Numbered from the stretch's first letter, positions 23,550 through 33,207 are shown. The stretch is DNA of 34,440 bases from Candidatus Tharpella aukensis (GCA_021163445.1 JAGGWR010000327.1:1-34440); one strand, 5' to 3'. The notes: a model not told the origin generated them from the letters alone. Made by a program: numbers and translations.

Positions 23550-24338
23550 ATGGGTAAATTTTTTAGTTTCCGCAAAATTCTGCTTTTGTCTCTTTTGGGA
23601 ATGGTACTGCTTTCAGGTTGGGGTTGTGCCACCGGCAATCGTTTGACCCAGACTTCAACGATTGATGCACTTTTGGCCGGGGTTTATGACGGTGAGATGA
23701 GTTGTGGTGAACTGCTCGGTCATGGTGATTTCGGGATTGGAACTTTTGATCATCTCGATGGAGAGATGGTGGTTCTTGACGGCACCGTCTATCAGGTCAA
23801 GATCGATGGCCGGGTCTATCAGCCGTCCAAAGAGCTGAAAACGCCCTTTGCCAGTGTCTGTTTTTTTACCTCTGATCAAGAGATTACTATAGAGCCCGGC
23901 CTGAATTATAAGGCTTTAAAATTACTGTTGGATGAGATCTTACCCAACCGGAATCTCTTTGTTGCGGTCAAGATCGAAGGCCTTTTCAAACGTATGAAAG
24001 TGCGTAGCGTTCCGGCCCAGTCAAAACCCTATCAGCCCCTGGCCCAGGTGATTAAAGATCAGAAGATCTTTGAACTTGAAGAGGTTGCCGGAACTATCGT
24101 CGGCTTTCGTTCGCCGCCCTTTGTCAAAGGCATCAATGTCCCCGGCTATCACTTTCATTTTCTCGATCAAAAGCGCCAGGCCGGAGGCCATATCCTCAAT
24201 TTAGAAACCATCTCCGGCTCCTGTCAACTCGACATCCTTAACACCTTGACGCTGGTTTTGCCCACGGAGTCGGGCAGTTTGGCCGGAATCGATTTAAGTC
24301 AAGATCGGAGTCACGCCCTGGAAAAAGTAGAGCGCTGA
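23550..24338 (+). CDS. budA: Alpha-acetolactate decarboxylase with an export signal
   Basis: 262 aa. It matches BudA/AlsD along its length: STIDALLAGVYDGEMSCGELL, HGDFGIGTF, LDGEMVVLDG, TPFASVCFF, FKGINVPGYHFHF-like metal site and the RQAGGHIL block. The zinc ligands are expected to be His201, His203 and His214. The enzyme converts 2-acetolactate to acetoin. The N-terminus carries a basic, hydrophobic segment ending LLSGWGCATG, so it may be secreted or lipid-anchored, as in some Gram-positive homologues; the lipobox is not canonical. No acetolactate synthase gene lies nearby. The start is the ATG at 23550; the open frame continues upstream into the palindromic repeat. Confidence 0.92.
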   Translation: MGKFFSFRKILLLSLLGMVLLSGWGCATGNRLTQTSTIDALLAGVYDGEMSCGELLGHGDFGIGTFDHLDGEMVVLDGTVYQVKIDGRVYQPSKELKTPFASVCFFTSDQEITIEPGLNYKALKLLLDEILPNRNLFVAVKIEGLFKRMKVRSVPAQSKPYQPLAQVIKDQKIFELEEVAGTIVGFRSPPFVKGINVPGYHFHFLDQKRQAGGHILNLETISGSCQLDILNTLTLVLPTESGSLAGIDLSQDRSHALEKVER

Positions 24339-24419
24339 TTATTTCCTAAAGATTTTTCCATTTTCTGCCGATAGCAGGAGAAATTGTTTCTGTGCGCGTT
24401 TTGGTAAGGAGATGTGAAA

Positions 24420-25283
24420 ATGAGTACTATTTCAAGCTTAGTTCCCAAGCAACTTGACCAGAGTGCCCTCTCCGGGAATTCCCAGCCCGAAAACTCATAT
24501 ACCTCTTTGGCTTTGAAAGCCGCCCGGGTGACCGCCTCAACCAGCTTTAGTAAAGATATAGCTATTGAAACGGACGAAGGCGATAAAGTCACCCTCTCCT
24601 ATAAAAACGATACCAGTTTTCAGGCGGCAAGCTATGACGCTTTTTATCAGAGGAACTCGCTGGTTAGTGGTGAAAACGGTGATCTTATGTGCCAGCAAAC
24701 CGCACAGTCTCATACCGATATTTTTTCTTATAGTCAGGAAACCCAATTTCCCCTGAGTATTGAAGGTGATCTTAGCGAGCAGGAACGTAAAGATATCAGA
24801 GAGGCTTTAGAGATCATCGATAAACTGATGATGGATACGTTGCAGGGCGGTGATCTTCTCAAAGCGGCTCAGGATGCGGCCAAAATCCTCGAGCTTGAGA
24901 GCATTGACACCGTTGATGCTGATTACCGTTATCAGAGCCTGATCACAATTGAAGAGATGACTCAGGTTTCGTCGGTATCCAATTATGGTGATGCGGAAGC
25001 CCTCGAAGGTACTCCTTCAAGACTTGAACTGCCGGAGCGGTCTTCGACCGAAGAACGGGTTCAGGAACTTATCGAGCGGATGGCCGAATTTATTGAAGAG
25101 TGGGCGGCCGAGAAAAAATTGAAGACCGAGCACTTCCTCCGCCCCGTAGAAAAACTTTTTGCCGATCATCTTGGGAAACTTGAAGATGACCCAGAGGCTC
25201 AGGCCCAACAGGAACTCTTTAAATATCTAGGCAAAGGTCTGCTGGAACAGATCCGAGATATGTCGGAGCCCGAGTTGGTCTAG
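24420..25283 (+). CDS. Unrecognised acidic protein, possibly coiled-coil
   Basis: 287 aa with no recognised domain. It is acidic and Glu/Ser-rich, with no signal peptide or membrane segment. The first 100 residues are Ser/Thr/Gln-rich and probably disordered. The middle (SEQERKDIREALEIIDKLMM, then GGDLLKAAQDAAKILEL) and the C-terminal 80 residues look helical. The ATG follows AAGGAG by 8 nt; a GTG at 24414 is too close to that site. It converges on the large secreted-protein gene with 13 bp between stops. A structural or regulatory role is possible, but nothing in the sequence decides it. Confidence 0.7.
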   Translation: MSTISSLVPKQLDQSALSGNSQPENSYTSLALKAARVTASTSFSKDIAIETDEGDKVTLSYKNDTSFQAASYDAFYQRNSLVSGENGDLMCQQTAQSHTDIFSYSQETQFPLSIEGDLSEQERKDIREALEIIDKLMMDTLQGGDLLKAAQDAAKILELESIDTVDADYRYQSLITIEEMTQVSSVSNYGDAEALEGTPSRLELPERSSTEERVQELIERMAEFIEEWAAEKKLKTEHFLRPVEKLFADHLGKLEDDPEAQAQQELFKYLGKGLLEQIRDMSEPELV

Positions 25284-25296
25284 GCTCTATTTCTTC

Positions 25297-27414
25297 CTAT
25301 CTTATAGCCGGTAAGGCATCAAGCATGGTGTTGTCATGGCTGTTGTTGAGTTGGAAAGCAACCAGCTTATCGCCATCTGTGGAGTAGGTGAAATAGGTGG
25401 CGCCTGCGATGCTTGTGGTGAAAAAATCGGCCGCGATTTGAACCTTTTTCTCATAAGCTCGTAGAACTATAGAACCCGTGGCGATTGTCTCTCCGGAATC
25501 GTTATAAGCCTTAAGTCTAACGGTTGTCGGAGTTGTTTCGATATTGACTAGAGCAATGCCGGTCCAACCATTTTTTTCAAGATTAGCCAGTATGCCGTTA
25601 GAACCGCCGATGCCGACTCCAGAGTAGCCAGCCAGGCGTTGGTTGTCGCTGGTGCCAAAAAGCTCAAAACCGGAGACCCCACTTGCGTTTTCAAGTTTGA
25701 TCCAGGCCGTCTCCGGCGCTAAATCAAGCGTGCTTATTGTGCCCCGATACCTGGCATAGGGTAAAAGGGTTGTGGTTTGAACTGGTAACGGCGAGCCGTT
25801 TGTAGTAAAGGGCGAGATTGTTAAGACAGATTCCGCATTAAGGGGATTGTAAACCACAATTCCCGTCCACCACTGTTGATCATCGGCGATATGAGGAAAA
25901 TAAATTTCAGTGGAACTCTTGTCACTTAATAATATTCCGCTTAATTGATTGCCGTTGCCGAAAAGTTCCAGTCCGACGACTCCGACCATCCCTTCGATAA
26001 TTGCTGAATTTATGTCTGGTTGAGGAGTGTTATCGAACAGGCTTTTTATCGAAAAGGCCCGATGCTCTCCCGGGACGAGAGTCACATTTTTCATCACTCC
26101 GTTATTAAAATAGAGAGATAATATCTTTTCCGACAGTGTCGTATTAACCAAGCTTAAACCGGTCCACCAGTGCTGATCTGAAGCGATATGAGTGATCGGA
26201 ACAGCCCCTGAGTTCAGCTGAGAGACTGCAGGTATGGCAACCCGGCAGACTTCGTCAATAAAGAATTTTATAAATCCGGTAATATTCTCGCAATCACATT
26301 CCAAAACAATATAGCCGATGGTTTCAGGATTTCTGAATTGTTCGGCAATGTTAATGACTTGACGGGCATGTGGAGACAGGTTTAAGTCGAGATTGTCGGA
26401 AACCGGTTGTCCATTATTATCATAGGCTTTGAAAACACCGCTAATCGTCTGGCGGTTATCGGGATTGAGTGCGCATATCTCAGTTTGCCAAATTCCATCT
26501 CCACTGGCCACATGAGGATAATAGAGTTTTGTGAGCGGGGCCGGAGGGTCAGGCTCGCCGGGCTCCCAGCCAGCAATTCGGGCCATCATCCACCAGAATC
26601 CACGGCCTTTGAGGATGCAGTTCAAACATTGTGAATGAGCGCAACTGGTGCAATTTTCGGTTGTTACCGTCAAATCGCTGCTAGGATTAGCGGCAATCCA
26701 GTCGCGAGCCCAGTTTAGCTTGTACTCATTACTTCTGTAGTCACAATTGTCGTTAGCCATGAGTTGCATAAAGTTGACTGCACCATCAGGATCATAACTT
26801 TCAATGTCGGCAAAATCAAAAAGAATTTTATTGTGGTTCCGGCAATAGTTGCGAATGCGCTCATTCATCTGATGGAGATTGCCCGCCGCCCCTCCGCCAT
26901 CCAGGTGGCCGGTCATATAGATGAAAGTGACTCCGGGATAGCGTTGCTCAAGCTGGTGCATGGCATTTAGGTATGTGTCGATGCCGTCAGCATTGTTGTC
27001 ACTGACTCCGCCGCACCATGACCACATAACCACATTTCGGTCATTGTCGGGATCGTTGAGCATGGTTTCCGTTGCATCTACCCATCTCAAATCTCCTCTA
27101 TGACCCAGGTCACCGGCTCCATTATTAGCCCAGTAATCATTTATGAAGACGTAGGGTTCGGCTCCCCTGCCGGAACGGGTGAAATAATATCTTGAACCTT
27201 CACTACCCCGAAAAGCGGTTATGCCGCTTATCAACTGGCTGCCATGGGAGGTATGGGAATAACCGATTCGCAGATTGTTTCTGGCCGCCTGCAACCATGA
27301 GGTGGGAATCTTGTTGATATCCGTACATTGATGGTCAACGATAAAAGCGTTGGCCTCACTATAGCTGAGGAGAGCAATTATGAGCCATACAATTGAATGA
27401 ATTATTCTTTTCAT
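25297..27414 (-). CDS. Large secreted protein with four C-terminal beta-type repeats
   Basis: 705 aa from an ATG with a strong GGGAGG ribosome site. A signal peptide (MKRIIHSIVWLIIALLSYSEANA) is clear. The N-terminal domain (about 22-290) has the blocks RIGYSHTSHGSQL, WSWCGGVSDN, YMTGHLDGGG and a Cys cluster CTSCAHSQCLNC. I recall this combination from uncharacterised bacterial proteins and cannot name the activity. The C-terminal 400 residues hold four repeats of roughly 100 aa, each opening with a pattern such as YFPHIADDQQWWTGIVVYNP. They look like beta-sandwich adhesion or binding modules. It follows the MCE-domain gene by 22 bp. Confidence 0.8.
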   Translation of the reverse strand: MKRIIHSIVWLIIALLSYSEANAFIVDHQCTDINKIPTSWLQAARNNLRIGYSHTSHGSQLISGITAFRGSEGSRYYFTRSGRGAEPYVFINDYWANNGAGDLGHRGDLRWVDATETMLNDPDNDRNVVMWSWCGGVSDNNADGIDTYLNAMHQLEQRYPGVTFIYMTGHLDGGGAAGNLHQMNERIRNYCRNHNKILFDFADIESYDPDGAVNFMQLMANDNCDYRSNEYKLNWARDWIAANPSSDLTVTTENCTSCAHSQCLNCILKGRGFWWMMARIAGWEPGEPDPPAPLTKLYYPHVASGDGIWQTEICALNPDNRQTISGVFKAYDNNGQPVSDNLDLNLSPHARQVINIAEQFRNPETIGYIVLECDCENITGFIKFFIDEVCRVAIPAVSQLNSGAVPITHIASDQHWWTGLSLVNTTLSEKILSLYFNNGVMKNVTLVPGEHRAFSIKSLFDNTPQPDINSAIIEGMVGVVGLELFGNGNQLSGILLSDKSSTEIYFPHIADDQQWWTGIVVYNPLNAESVLTISPFTTNGSPLPVQTTTLLPYARYRGTISTLDLAPETAWIKLENASGVSGFELFGTSDNQRLAGYSGVGIGGSNGILANLEKNGWTGIALVNIETTPTTVRLKAYNDSGETIATGSIVLRAYEKKVQIAADFFTTSIAGATYFTYSTDGDKLVAFQLNNSHDNTMLDALPAIR

Positions 27415-27436
27415 TTCGACCTCCCGACTTCTTACG

Positions 27437-28186
27437 CTAAATTTTGACATCACTTCTTTCCGGGGACTCTTTTTCCAGTTTTTTGAAGAGGCCTTCGAGG
27501 GTCTCTTTGAGCTCTTGGACGGCTTGGCTGTCAGCCGCCCCTTTTATTGCCTGTTTCAACTCTTCCAGTTTGTTTTCGATCTCCGTCATGGTTTGCTTGT
27601 AGCTTTCCGACTCCCGGGCTTGATTGAAAGTTTGTCGTAATTGCTCGGTTTTTTCTGCGAGCGCTTTCTCCATTTTTTTGAAGTCGATTTCAGCAAAAGC
27701 CTGGCGGATATCCTGCCAGACTTTTGCCAAATCATCGGAGCTTTTTTCTAAAGGTTCTGAATTGGTCATCTCGGCCATACGTTTCTCGGCCTCTATAATT
27801 GACCAGGCAAAAGCTGAATCAACGCCAACCAATCGCGTCTCAGGGGTGATGGGATTGCCGGTTTTGTGGGAGAGTCTGACCAGGACACATTTTCTTTTGT
27901 CATTGCGTGCGTCATTATCAATAAAGAAGGATGAGGTCGAGGAGATTTGGGCGAAAAAACCTTTTTTTAGATTGATGGTCACGGCTACCTGTCGGGCATC
28001 CGCTTTGATAGCTCGGACTTTGCCGACCAGAGCACCGGAGAGATAGACATGGTCATCGACCATCAGATGTTTGGCATTGGCAAAGGTGACAGTCACATTG
28101 GATTGTCCGTCAAGACCACGAAAGATGGTGACCCCGCCAACTATCAAAAATAATGTGGCCGCCAGAAAAAATAATTTTTTGAGCAT
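27437..28186 (-). CDS. MCE/MlaD-domain protein with C-terminal coiled coil
   Basis: 249 aa. An N-terminal membrane anchor (LFFLAATLFLIVGGVTIFRG) is followed by an MCE domain (VTVTFANAKHLMVDDHVYLSGALVGKV..., about 30-120). The rest is a long charged helical region rich in Glu/Lys (about 135-245). MCE proteins of the MlaD type form rings that carry lipids between membranes. No permease (MlaE) or ATPase (MlaF) gene adjoins, so it may be an orphan or work with a distant set. It begins a separate transcription unit: a strong terminator lies upstream at 28441-28485. Confidence 0.86.
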   Translation of the reverse strand: MLKKLFFLAATLFLIVGGVTIFRGLDGQSNVTVTFANAKHLMVDDHVYLSGALVGKVRAIKADARQVAVTINLKKGFFAQISSTSSFFIDNDARNDKRKCVLVRLSHKTGNPITPETRLVGVDSAFAWSIIEAEKRMAEMTNSEPLEKSSDDLAKVWQDIRQAFAEIDFKKMEKALAEKTEQLRQTFNQARESESYKQTMTEIENKLEELKQAIKGAADSQAVQELKETLEGLFKKLEKESPERSDVKI

Positions 28187-28227
28187 TTTAAATCTCCTCT
28201 TGTTACTATTCAGGTTCTGCTCTCAAT

Positions 28228-28392
28228 CTGCCGGGGTTGGGGTCATTGCTGGTACACAAGGTGCGTCAGCACCCCAGGCTTCGCTGTGAGCGTAGCGAGG
28301 AAGCACTCTTGGGGTGTGTGACCCCGTTTATGAGGGCGAAGCAAAGTTCATCCCCATTTGTTGTGACTTTATGGCGGGCGCCTGAGTGGTTA
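28228..28392 (+). repeat. Modular intergenic repeat, copy C with extra module
   Basis: It carries the same 5' module as copies A and B (TTGGGGTCATTGCTGGTAC, hairpin GGTGC-GTCA-GCACC), then an additional module TCGCTGTGAGCGTAGCGAGG plus AAGCACTCTTGGGGTG (28281-28317). The 3' module follows (GAGGGCGAAGCAAAGTTC, TTTATGGCGGGCGCC). The extra module is the one found twice inside the oxidoreductase gene at 16848. The other bases of 28187-28440 show nothing else. Confidence 0.8.
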
Positions 28393-28440
28393 CCTTTTTA
28401 CTTATATCGAAGATTAAATGAAAATTTCAACAAAAATGTC

Positions 28441-28485
28441 ATAAAAGCGCTGGTCAGAGGTAGAAATAGCACGGACCAGCGCTTT
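28441..28485 (-). terminator. Strong hairpin terminator of the efflux operon
   Basis: AAAGCGCTGGTC (28444-28455) and GACCAGCGCTTT (28474-28485) form a perfect 12-bp stem with an 18-nt loop, starting 4 nt after the RND pump stop. On the minus strand the stem is followed by TTAT and a T-rich tract. It probably ends the efflux transcript and separates it from the MCE gene. Confidence 0.8.
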
Positions 28486-28489
28486 GTTG

Positions 28490-31400
28490 CTACTTCTTTT
28501 GCCATCTCTTGGCAAATTGTTCATAAAGAGTCGGGATGACGATTAACGTCAGCAGGGTTGATGAGAAGAGGCCGCCGACTACGACGACAGCTAATGGGCG
28601 TTGAATCTCCGAGCCGGTGCTGTTGCTGAAAATCAGCGGCAGTAGGCCGACAGCGGTGGTGATGGTTGTGATCAGAACCGGCCTCAGTTTGGAGCTGCAG
28701 CCAGCCAAAACCCTTTTTCTAAGATCGTAGCCTTTGCTTTTCAGGTGCTCAAAGCGAGAGATCAGAACCAGGCCATCAGTTAAAGCGATGCCGAAGAGGG
28801 CAATGAAACCGATGGATGACGGAATACTTAGATTTTCCTGAAAAATTGCAAGACTGATGACGCCGCCAACTAGGGCCAGGGGGATATTGAGCATCACCAG
28901 AACAACATTACTGAATGAGTTAAAAAGTCCGTAGAGCATGACCATGACTAAGAGCAGGGTTAAAGGAATCACCATTAACAACCTTTTGTTCGCCGCTTCT
29001 CGCAACTCAAACTGACCGCCCCAGGCCAAGTGATAACCGGGGGGCAGCACAACTTTTTCGGCAATTTGGCGCTGGGCCTCGTCGACAAAACTGCCCGAAT
29101 CCCGGCCCCGAACGTTGCTTTGAATGGAGATGTAGCGCCGCGTATCCTCGCGACTGATCTGGCGTAAGCCGGAGACGGTTTCAATCTCGGCCAACTCTTC
29201 AAGCGGAACATTGTAACCGCCGGGGGTCTTGATCAGAAGCTTTTTTATGGCAGCAATCGAATTACGCGACGCTTTGTTAAAACGTACCGTAATGTCGAAC
29301 ATCCGTTCCCCTTTGAAAATCTGGCCTACAGTTTCACCCGCGACGGCGCGCGAAATTGTCCGTTGCACTTCATCCTTGCTTAAGCCATGCCGGATCCCGG
29401 CTTCCGGTTTTATGGTTATCTGTAACTGGGTTTGACCATCAACCTGTTCGGTACGAAGATCGGCAACCCCCTCTATATGGGCCAGAACCTCGCTGATTTC
29501 TGCGGCTTTTTCCAGCAAAGTATCAAAATCATCGCCAAAAAGTTTAGCTACCACACTGCTCCCGGCCCCGCCGATAAGGCCGTCAATTTCATGCTTGATC
29601 GGTTGAGAAAAAGTTGTCGAAACTCCAGGAAAATCTTTGATTCGCTGGTCAATAAGCTCAATCAACTCATCCTGGTTTGAGGCCGTCTGCCATCTGTCTT
29701 TTGGCTGCAAAGTGATATTCATACAGGCGTAATTGGTGTGGTGCATATGGGGGCCGACCTCGCCATAACCGATATCAACGACAACCTCTTTAACTTCGGG
29801 GAAGGCTTTCATCTCTTTTGCCATCTCTTTGGCTGTGGCGGTGATCTCTTCTAAAGAGATATTGGGGTTCATATAGGCGAGACTTTGCAGGGTGCCCTCC
29901 TGCAGAGTCGGGACAAACTCTTTACCGAGTTTTGCAAAGGTCAGGCCGCCGGAAAGAAGCAGGGCGACAATGATTAAAGTAACCAGCCAACGGCGCTCAA
30001 GGAAATAGTTTAAAATGTTCCGATAATGTTTCAACAGGGCACTTTCGTTGTAATCAGGCTCTTTTTGTTGACTCTTTTTGGGGCGCAAGAGACGAAAAAG
30101 AACCGGGGCAATCATCAAAGCATAGATCAGGGCGCCGATCATGGTTGCGGTAACCGCGATTGCCAGCGGGCGAAACATTTTGCCTTCAACTTCGCCTAAC
30201 GTAAAAATCGGCAAAAAAACGATGATAATGATCGCACTGGCAAAAAATATGGGCGTCGCAACCTCTTGGGCGGCACGTAGAATCAGGGTGCCGGGTGAGG
30301 CCTTTTCATCTGTCGTGGCAAAAGCCGATTGCAATCTTTCAACCATAATGATGGTCGCATCAACGATCATCCCCAAGGCGATGGCAATACCGCCAAAAGA
30401 GAGGAGATCGCCGGGAATCCCCCGATAATAGAGCAGGGTTGCGGCAAAGAGGGTCGCAAAAGGCAGGGCTCCGACAACCACCAGTGAATTACGCCAATTA
30501 CGTAAAAAAACTAAGGTGACGATGGAGATCATTAAAAGACCGAGAGAGAGGGCGTTGCGCACAGTGTTGATGCTGTTTTTGACGAGGCCGCCCTGATCGT
30601 AATAGGTGACAATTTTTACACCCTGGGGCAGCGATTGGTTGATTTTTTCGAGTCGTTCTTTGACCTCGCCGATAACCGCAAAGGAGTTGGCACCATAGGT
30701 TTTGTAGATGGTGCCGCTGACAATCTCTTTGTCGGCATTGAGTAGCGAGACTCCTCGCCGAAAAGCTTTTCCCTTCTCGACAATGGCGATATCGCTGATA
30801 AAAATTGGCCGCTTTTCGCGGGTCGTAATCACCGTATTTTTAAGATCATCGAGTGAACCGAGCAGGCCGAGGCTGCGCACGATCAACTCTTCCGAGCCGC
30901 GCTCGATAATCCCGGCCCCAAGATTGTGATTATTGCGTCGAACGGCCGCAACCACTTCATCTAAAGTCAGATTATAGGCGGTCAGAAGATCCGGATCGAC
31001 TTTAATCTGGTATTGACGGACATGGCCGCCCTGACTGATGACTTTGGCCACCCCGGGCACGGTCTGCAGCTCACGTTTAACAATCCACTCCTGCAGGGTG
31101 CGGAGCTCGGTAATGTCATAGTCGCCAGCTTCGAGATAGTAACCCAAAATCTTACCCATGCCGCTGACGATCGCGCCCATCTTGAGACCGTGCGGCATAA
31201 CCCCTTTGGGAATTGCTTCCTCCGCCTCTTTGAGTCGTTCAGAAACCAGCTGCCGGGAACGATAAATGTCAGTTGTATCGTCAAAGTAGATATTGATGGT
31301 CGCCAGACCAAATGATGAGAGGGACGGATTTTAGTGACACCGGGGATGCCGCGCATGATGACTTCGACCGGGCGCGTGACAAACTGTTCACACTCTTCGG

Positions 31401-31572
31401 CCGCCATCCCCTCAACTTCAGCAAAAACCTGAACCAAATTCGGGCTGATGTCGGGAAAAGCATCAATTGACATACGCGTAAATGACAAGGCCCCGGCACT
31501 ACAGACCGTAAAAAAAAGGATAAGCATCAAAAGCTTATATTTTAGTGAAAATTGTACCAGTTTTGCAATCAT
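28490..31572 (-). pseudogene. CzcA/CusA-like heavy-metal efflux RND pump gene with a single-base frameshift
   Basis: Read through the shift, the product is about 1028 aa, normal for HME-family RND pumps. The first part (31572 to about 31324) gives MIAKLVQFSLKYKLLMLILF and PVEVIMRGIPGVTKIR; the frame then breaks. The second frame continues with SLSSFGLATINIYFDDTTDI and stays open to 28490. One T is missing on the coding strand between CGT and CCC (about 31324). The rest is well kept: GIAIALGMIVDATIIMVERL in the fourth membrane helix, and intact porter domains. So either the pump is recently inactivated or the base is a sequencing error. The start ATG has GGAG 11 nt upstream. The metal cannot be assigned. 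Confidence 0.9.
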
Positions 31573-31648
31573 TTATTGAAAACTCCATTTTAGAGTAAAG
31601 TCAATTCTTGACTTAATAATTAAAGTTGGAACTAAACAGGTTGTTTGT

Positions 31649-31731
31649 AAGGCACAAAGGCAGCAGGCACAAAGGCACAAAGTTTTTTAGCTTTTAACTT
31701 TGTGCCTTTTGCCTCTGTGCCTTTGTGCCTG
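31649..31731. repeat. GGCACAAAG long hairpin between adaptor and pump genes
   Basis: The left arm (31649-31684) holds repeated GGCACAAAG units ending AAGTT. The right arm (31695-31731) is its complement, AACTTTGTGCCTTTTGCCTC and TGTGCCTTTGTGCCTGC. The pairing is near-perfect over about 35 bp with small bulges. It occupies much of the 229-bp gap inside the efflux operon and could act as an attenuator or RNA processing site, or simply be a mobile repeat. The rest of 31573-31801 is AT-rich with nothing clear. Confidence 0.75.
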
Positions 31732-31801
31732 CAAACGGATTTTGTTAAAAGCTGAAAAATATAATTTTAATCTTTTTCCATTAGAATTAATTAGTTTGAA
31801 A

Positions 31802-33181
31802 CTAATGAATATGGCCGGGGGTGCCGCAGCCGGAACCAACGCCGGTTTCCAGGGCCGCTTTGAGGCGGAAACCGTTTTTTACGACCACCAACTCACCCGG
31901 AGAAAGTCCGGCGATGATCTCCACTTTTCTCGCATTAGTTTCGCCCAGACGTACCGGGCGGGGTTCAAAACCGTGTTCATCCTGAACAAAAACGCAAGTT
32001 TGGCCGCCGACTTCTTGGAGAATATCTCGATCGACAACCACCCCGGCCGCAATCTCTTTTGTCACAATTTCAGCCGTGATAAAAGTGCCGGGACGTAAAA
32101 CCTCATCCTCATTATTGATGATGACCCGGGCCATGGTGGTGCGAGTGCTTTCATCAACCAGAGGGGCGACGTAATCAATAACAGCCGCAAGCGGCCGCCT
32201 TTGCGAGGGCAGTGTGATGAATACTTTCTGGCCTTTTTTTACGCTGTCGGCATCTTTGCGATAGAGGTCAAGATCGACCCAGACTGTGGTCAGGTCAGCG
32301 ACGACAAATATCTCTTTCGTATCCGTGATCACCTCACCCAGAGCAATATCTTTCTTAATGATGTGGCCGGTAAAGGGGGAGCGTACCGCAAACCGGCTCA
32401 ACTCGGTAGCCGGTTCGGACGACAGTTTCTTGAGCTCAGTTTTATTGAAACCTAAGATTTTCAGCCTCTGTTCACAATTTTTCAGCGTAATTTCAGTTTC
32501 GGCGAAAGCCTGCTTGGCGGCCAGGTGATCTTGCTCGGAGCTGACTTTTTTGCGCCGTAATTTTTTTTCACGCTTAAAAACAATTTCAGCTAATTCGAGA
32601 TGTTTGATGACGCTCAGATAATCGGTCTTGGCGTCGGCCAGTTCCCGACTTTCGATGATTGCCATAACGCCCCCTTTTTCAACAAAATCTCCAAGGGTAC
32701 GGTAAACCTTTAAAACAATACCCGATACCCGGGGAACAATATGGGCTGTGCGGTCACTATTGAGCGTAATCTCCCCCCGCACTTTGACTGAAACTTCCAG
32801 ATTGTTGGTTGTTGCCTTCTCAACGACAATGCCAAAACGCTTCATCTCTGCCGCCAACATGCTGACGACTGAGTCAGGACAACTCTCCGGAATCGATGCC
32901 GCTAAGAGGCCGGGATCAGGACTTGCGTGGTCATGACCGTGATTGCAGTTGGAGTGATCATCATGTTTTTCTTCGCTATGTTGGTCGTGAAGGTTGCAGT
33001 CCTGATGGTCGTCGTGGTTATGCTTGTCTGCATCCTGATGATGATCGTGTTTGTTGCTTTCCTGAGCCCAGAGCGTCTGAGGGCTTAAACTCAATACTGA
33101 AAAGATAGTTATCAGGGCAATAATTTTTGCCCAGCTTAAGGTCTGCTTTTTTTCTATATTTTTCATATCTGTCTTTTTCAT
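31802..33181 (-). CDS. Periplasmic adaptor (membrane fusion protein) of an RND metal efflux system
   Basis: 459 aa. A signal segment (KIIALITIFSVLSLSPQTLWAQ) is followed by a His/Asp-rich stretch of about 45 residues (HDHHQDADKHNHDDH and HGHDH). The CzcB/CusB body comes next: a barrel-sandwich start (VSGIVLKVYRTLGDFVEKG), a helical hairpin (AKTDYLSVIKHLELAEIVF...LAAKQAFAET) and beta-barrel parts. The C-terminus ends GCGTPGHIH. The adaptor joins the inner-membrane pump to the TolC-like channel and can hand metal to the pump; the His-rich segment is probably a metal site. The start is the ATG at 33181 with GAGGA upstream; the open frame reaches 33214. Confidence 0.88.
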   Translation of the reverse strand: MKKTDMKNIEKKQTLSWAKIIALITIFSVLSLSPQTLWAQESNKHDHHQDADKHNHDDHQDCNLHDQHSEEKHDDHSNCNHGHDHASPDPGLLAASIPESCPDSVVSMLAAEMKRFGIVVEKATTNNLEVSVKVRGEITLNSDRTAHIVPRVSGIVLKVYRTLGDFVEKGGVMAIIESRELADAKTDYLSVIKHLELAEIVFKREKKLRRKKVSSEQDHLAAKQAFAETEITLKNCEQRLKILGFNKTELKKLSSEPATELSRFAVRSPFTGHIIKKDIALGEVITDTKEIFVVADLTTVWVDLDLYRKDADSVKKGQKVFITLPSQRRPLAAVIDYVAPLVDESTRTTMARVIINNEDEVLRPGTFITAEIVTKEIAAGVVVDRDILQEVGGQTCVFVQDEHGFEPRPVRLGETNARKVEIIAGLSPGELVVVKNGFRLKAALETGVGSGCGTPGHIH

Positions 33182-33207
33182 AATTTTCCTCAAATTGTCT
33201 CGGCATG

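Noticed and set aside
31013-31315. 100-aa plus-strand frame within the RND pump
   Set aside because: Opposite strand to conserved RND codons, no domain and no ribosome site.
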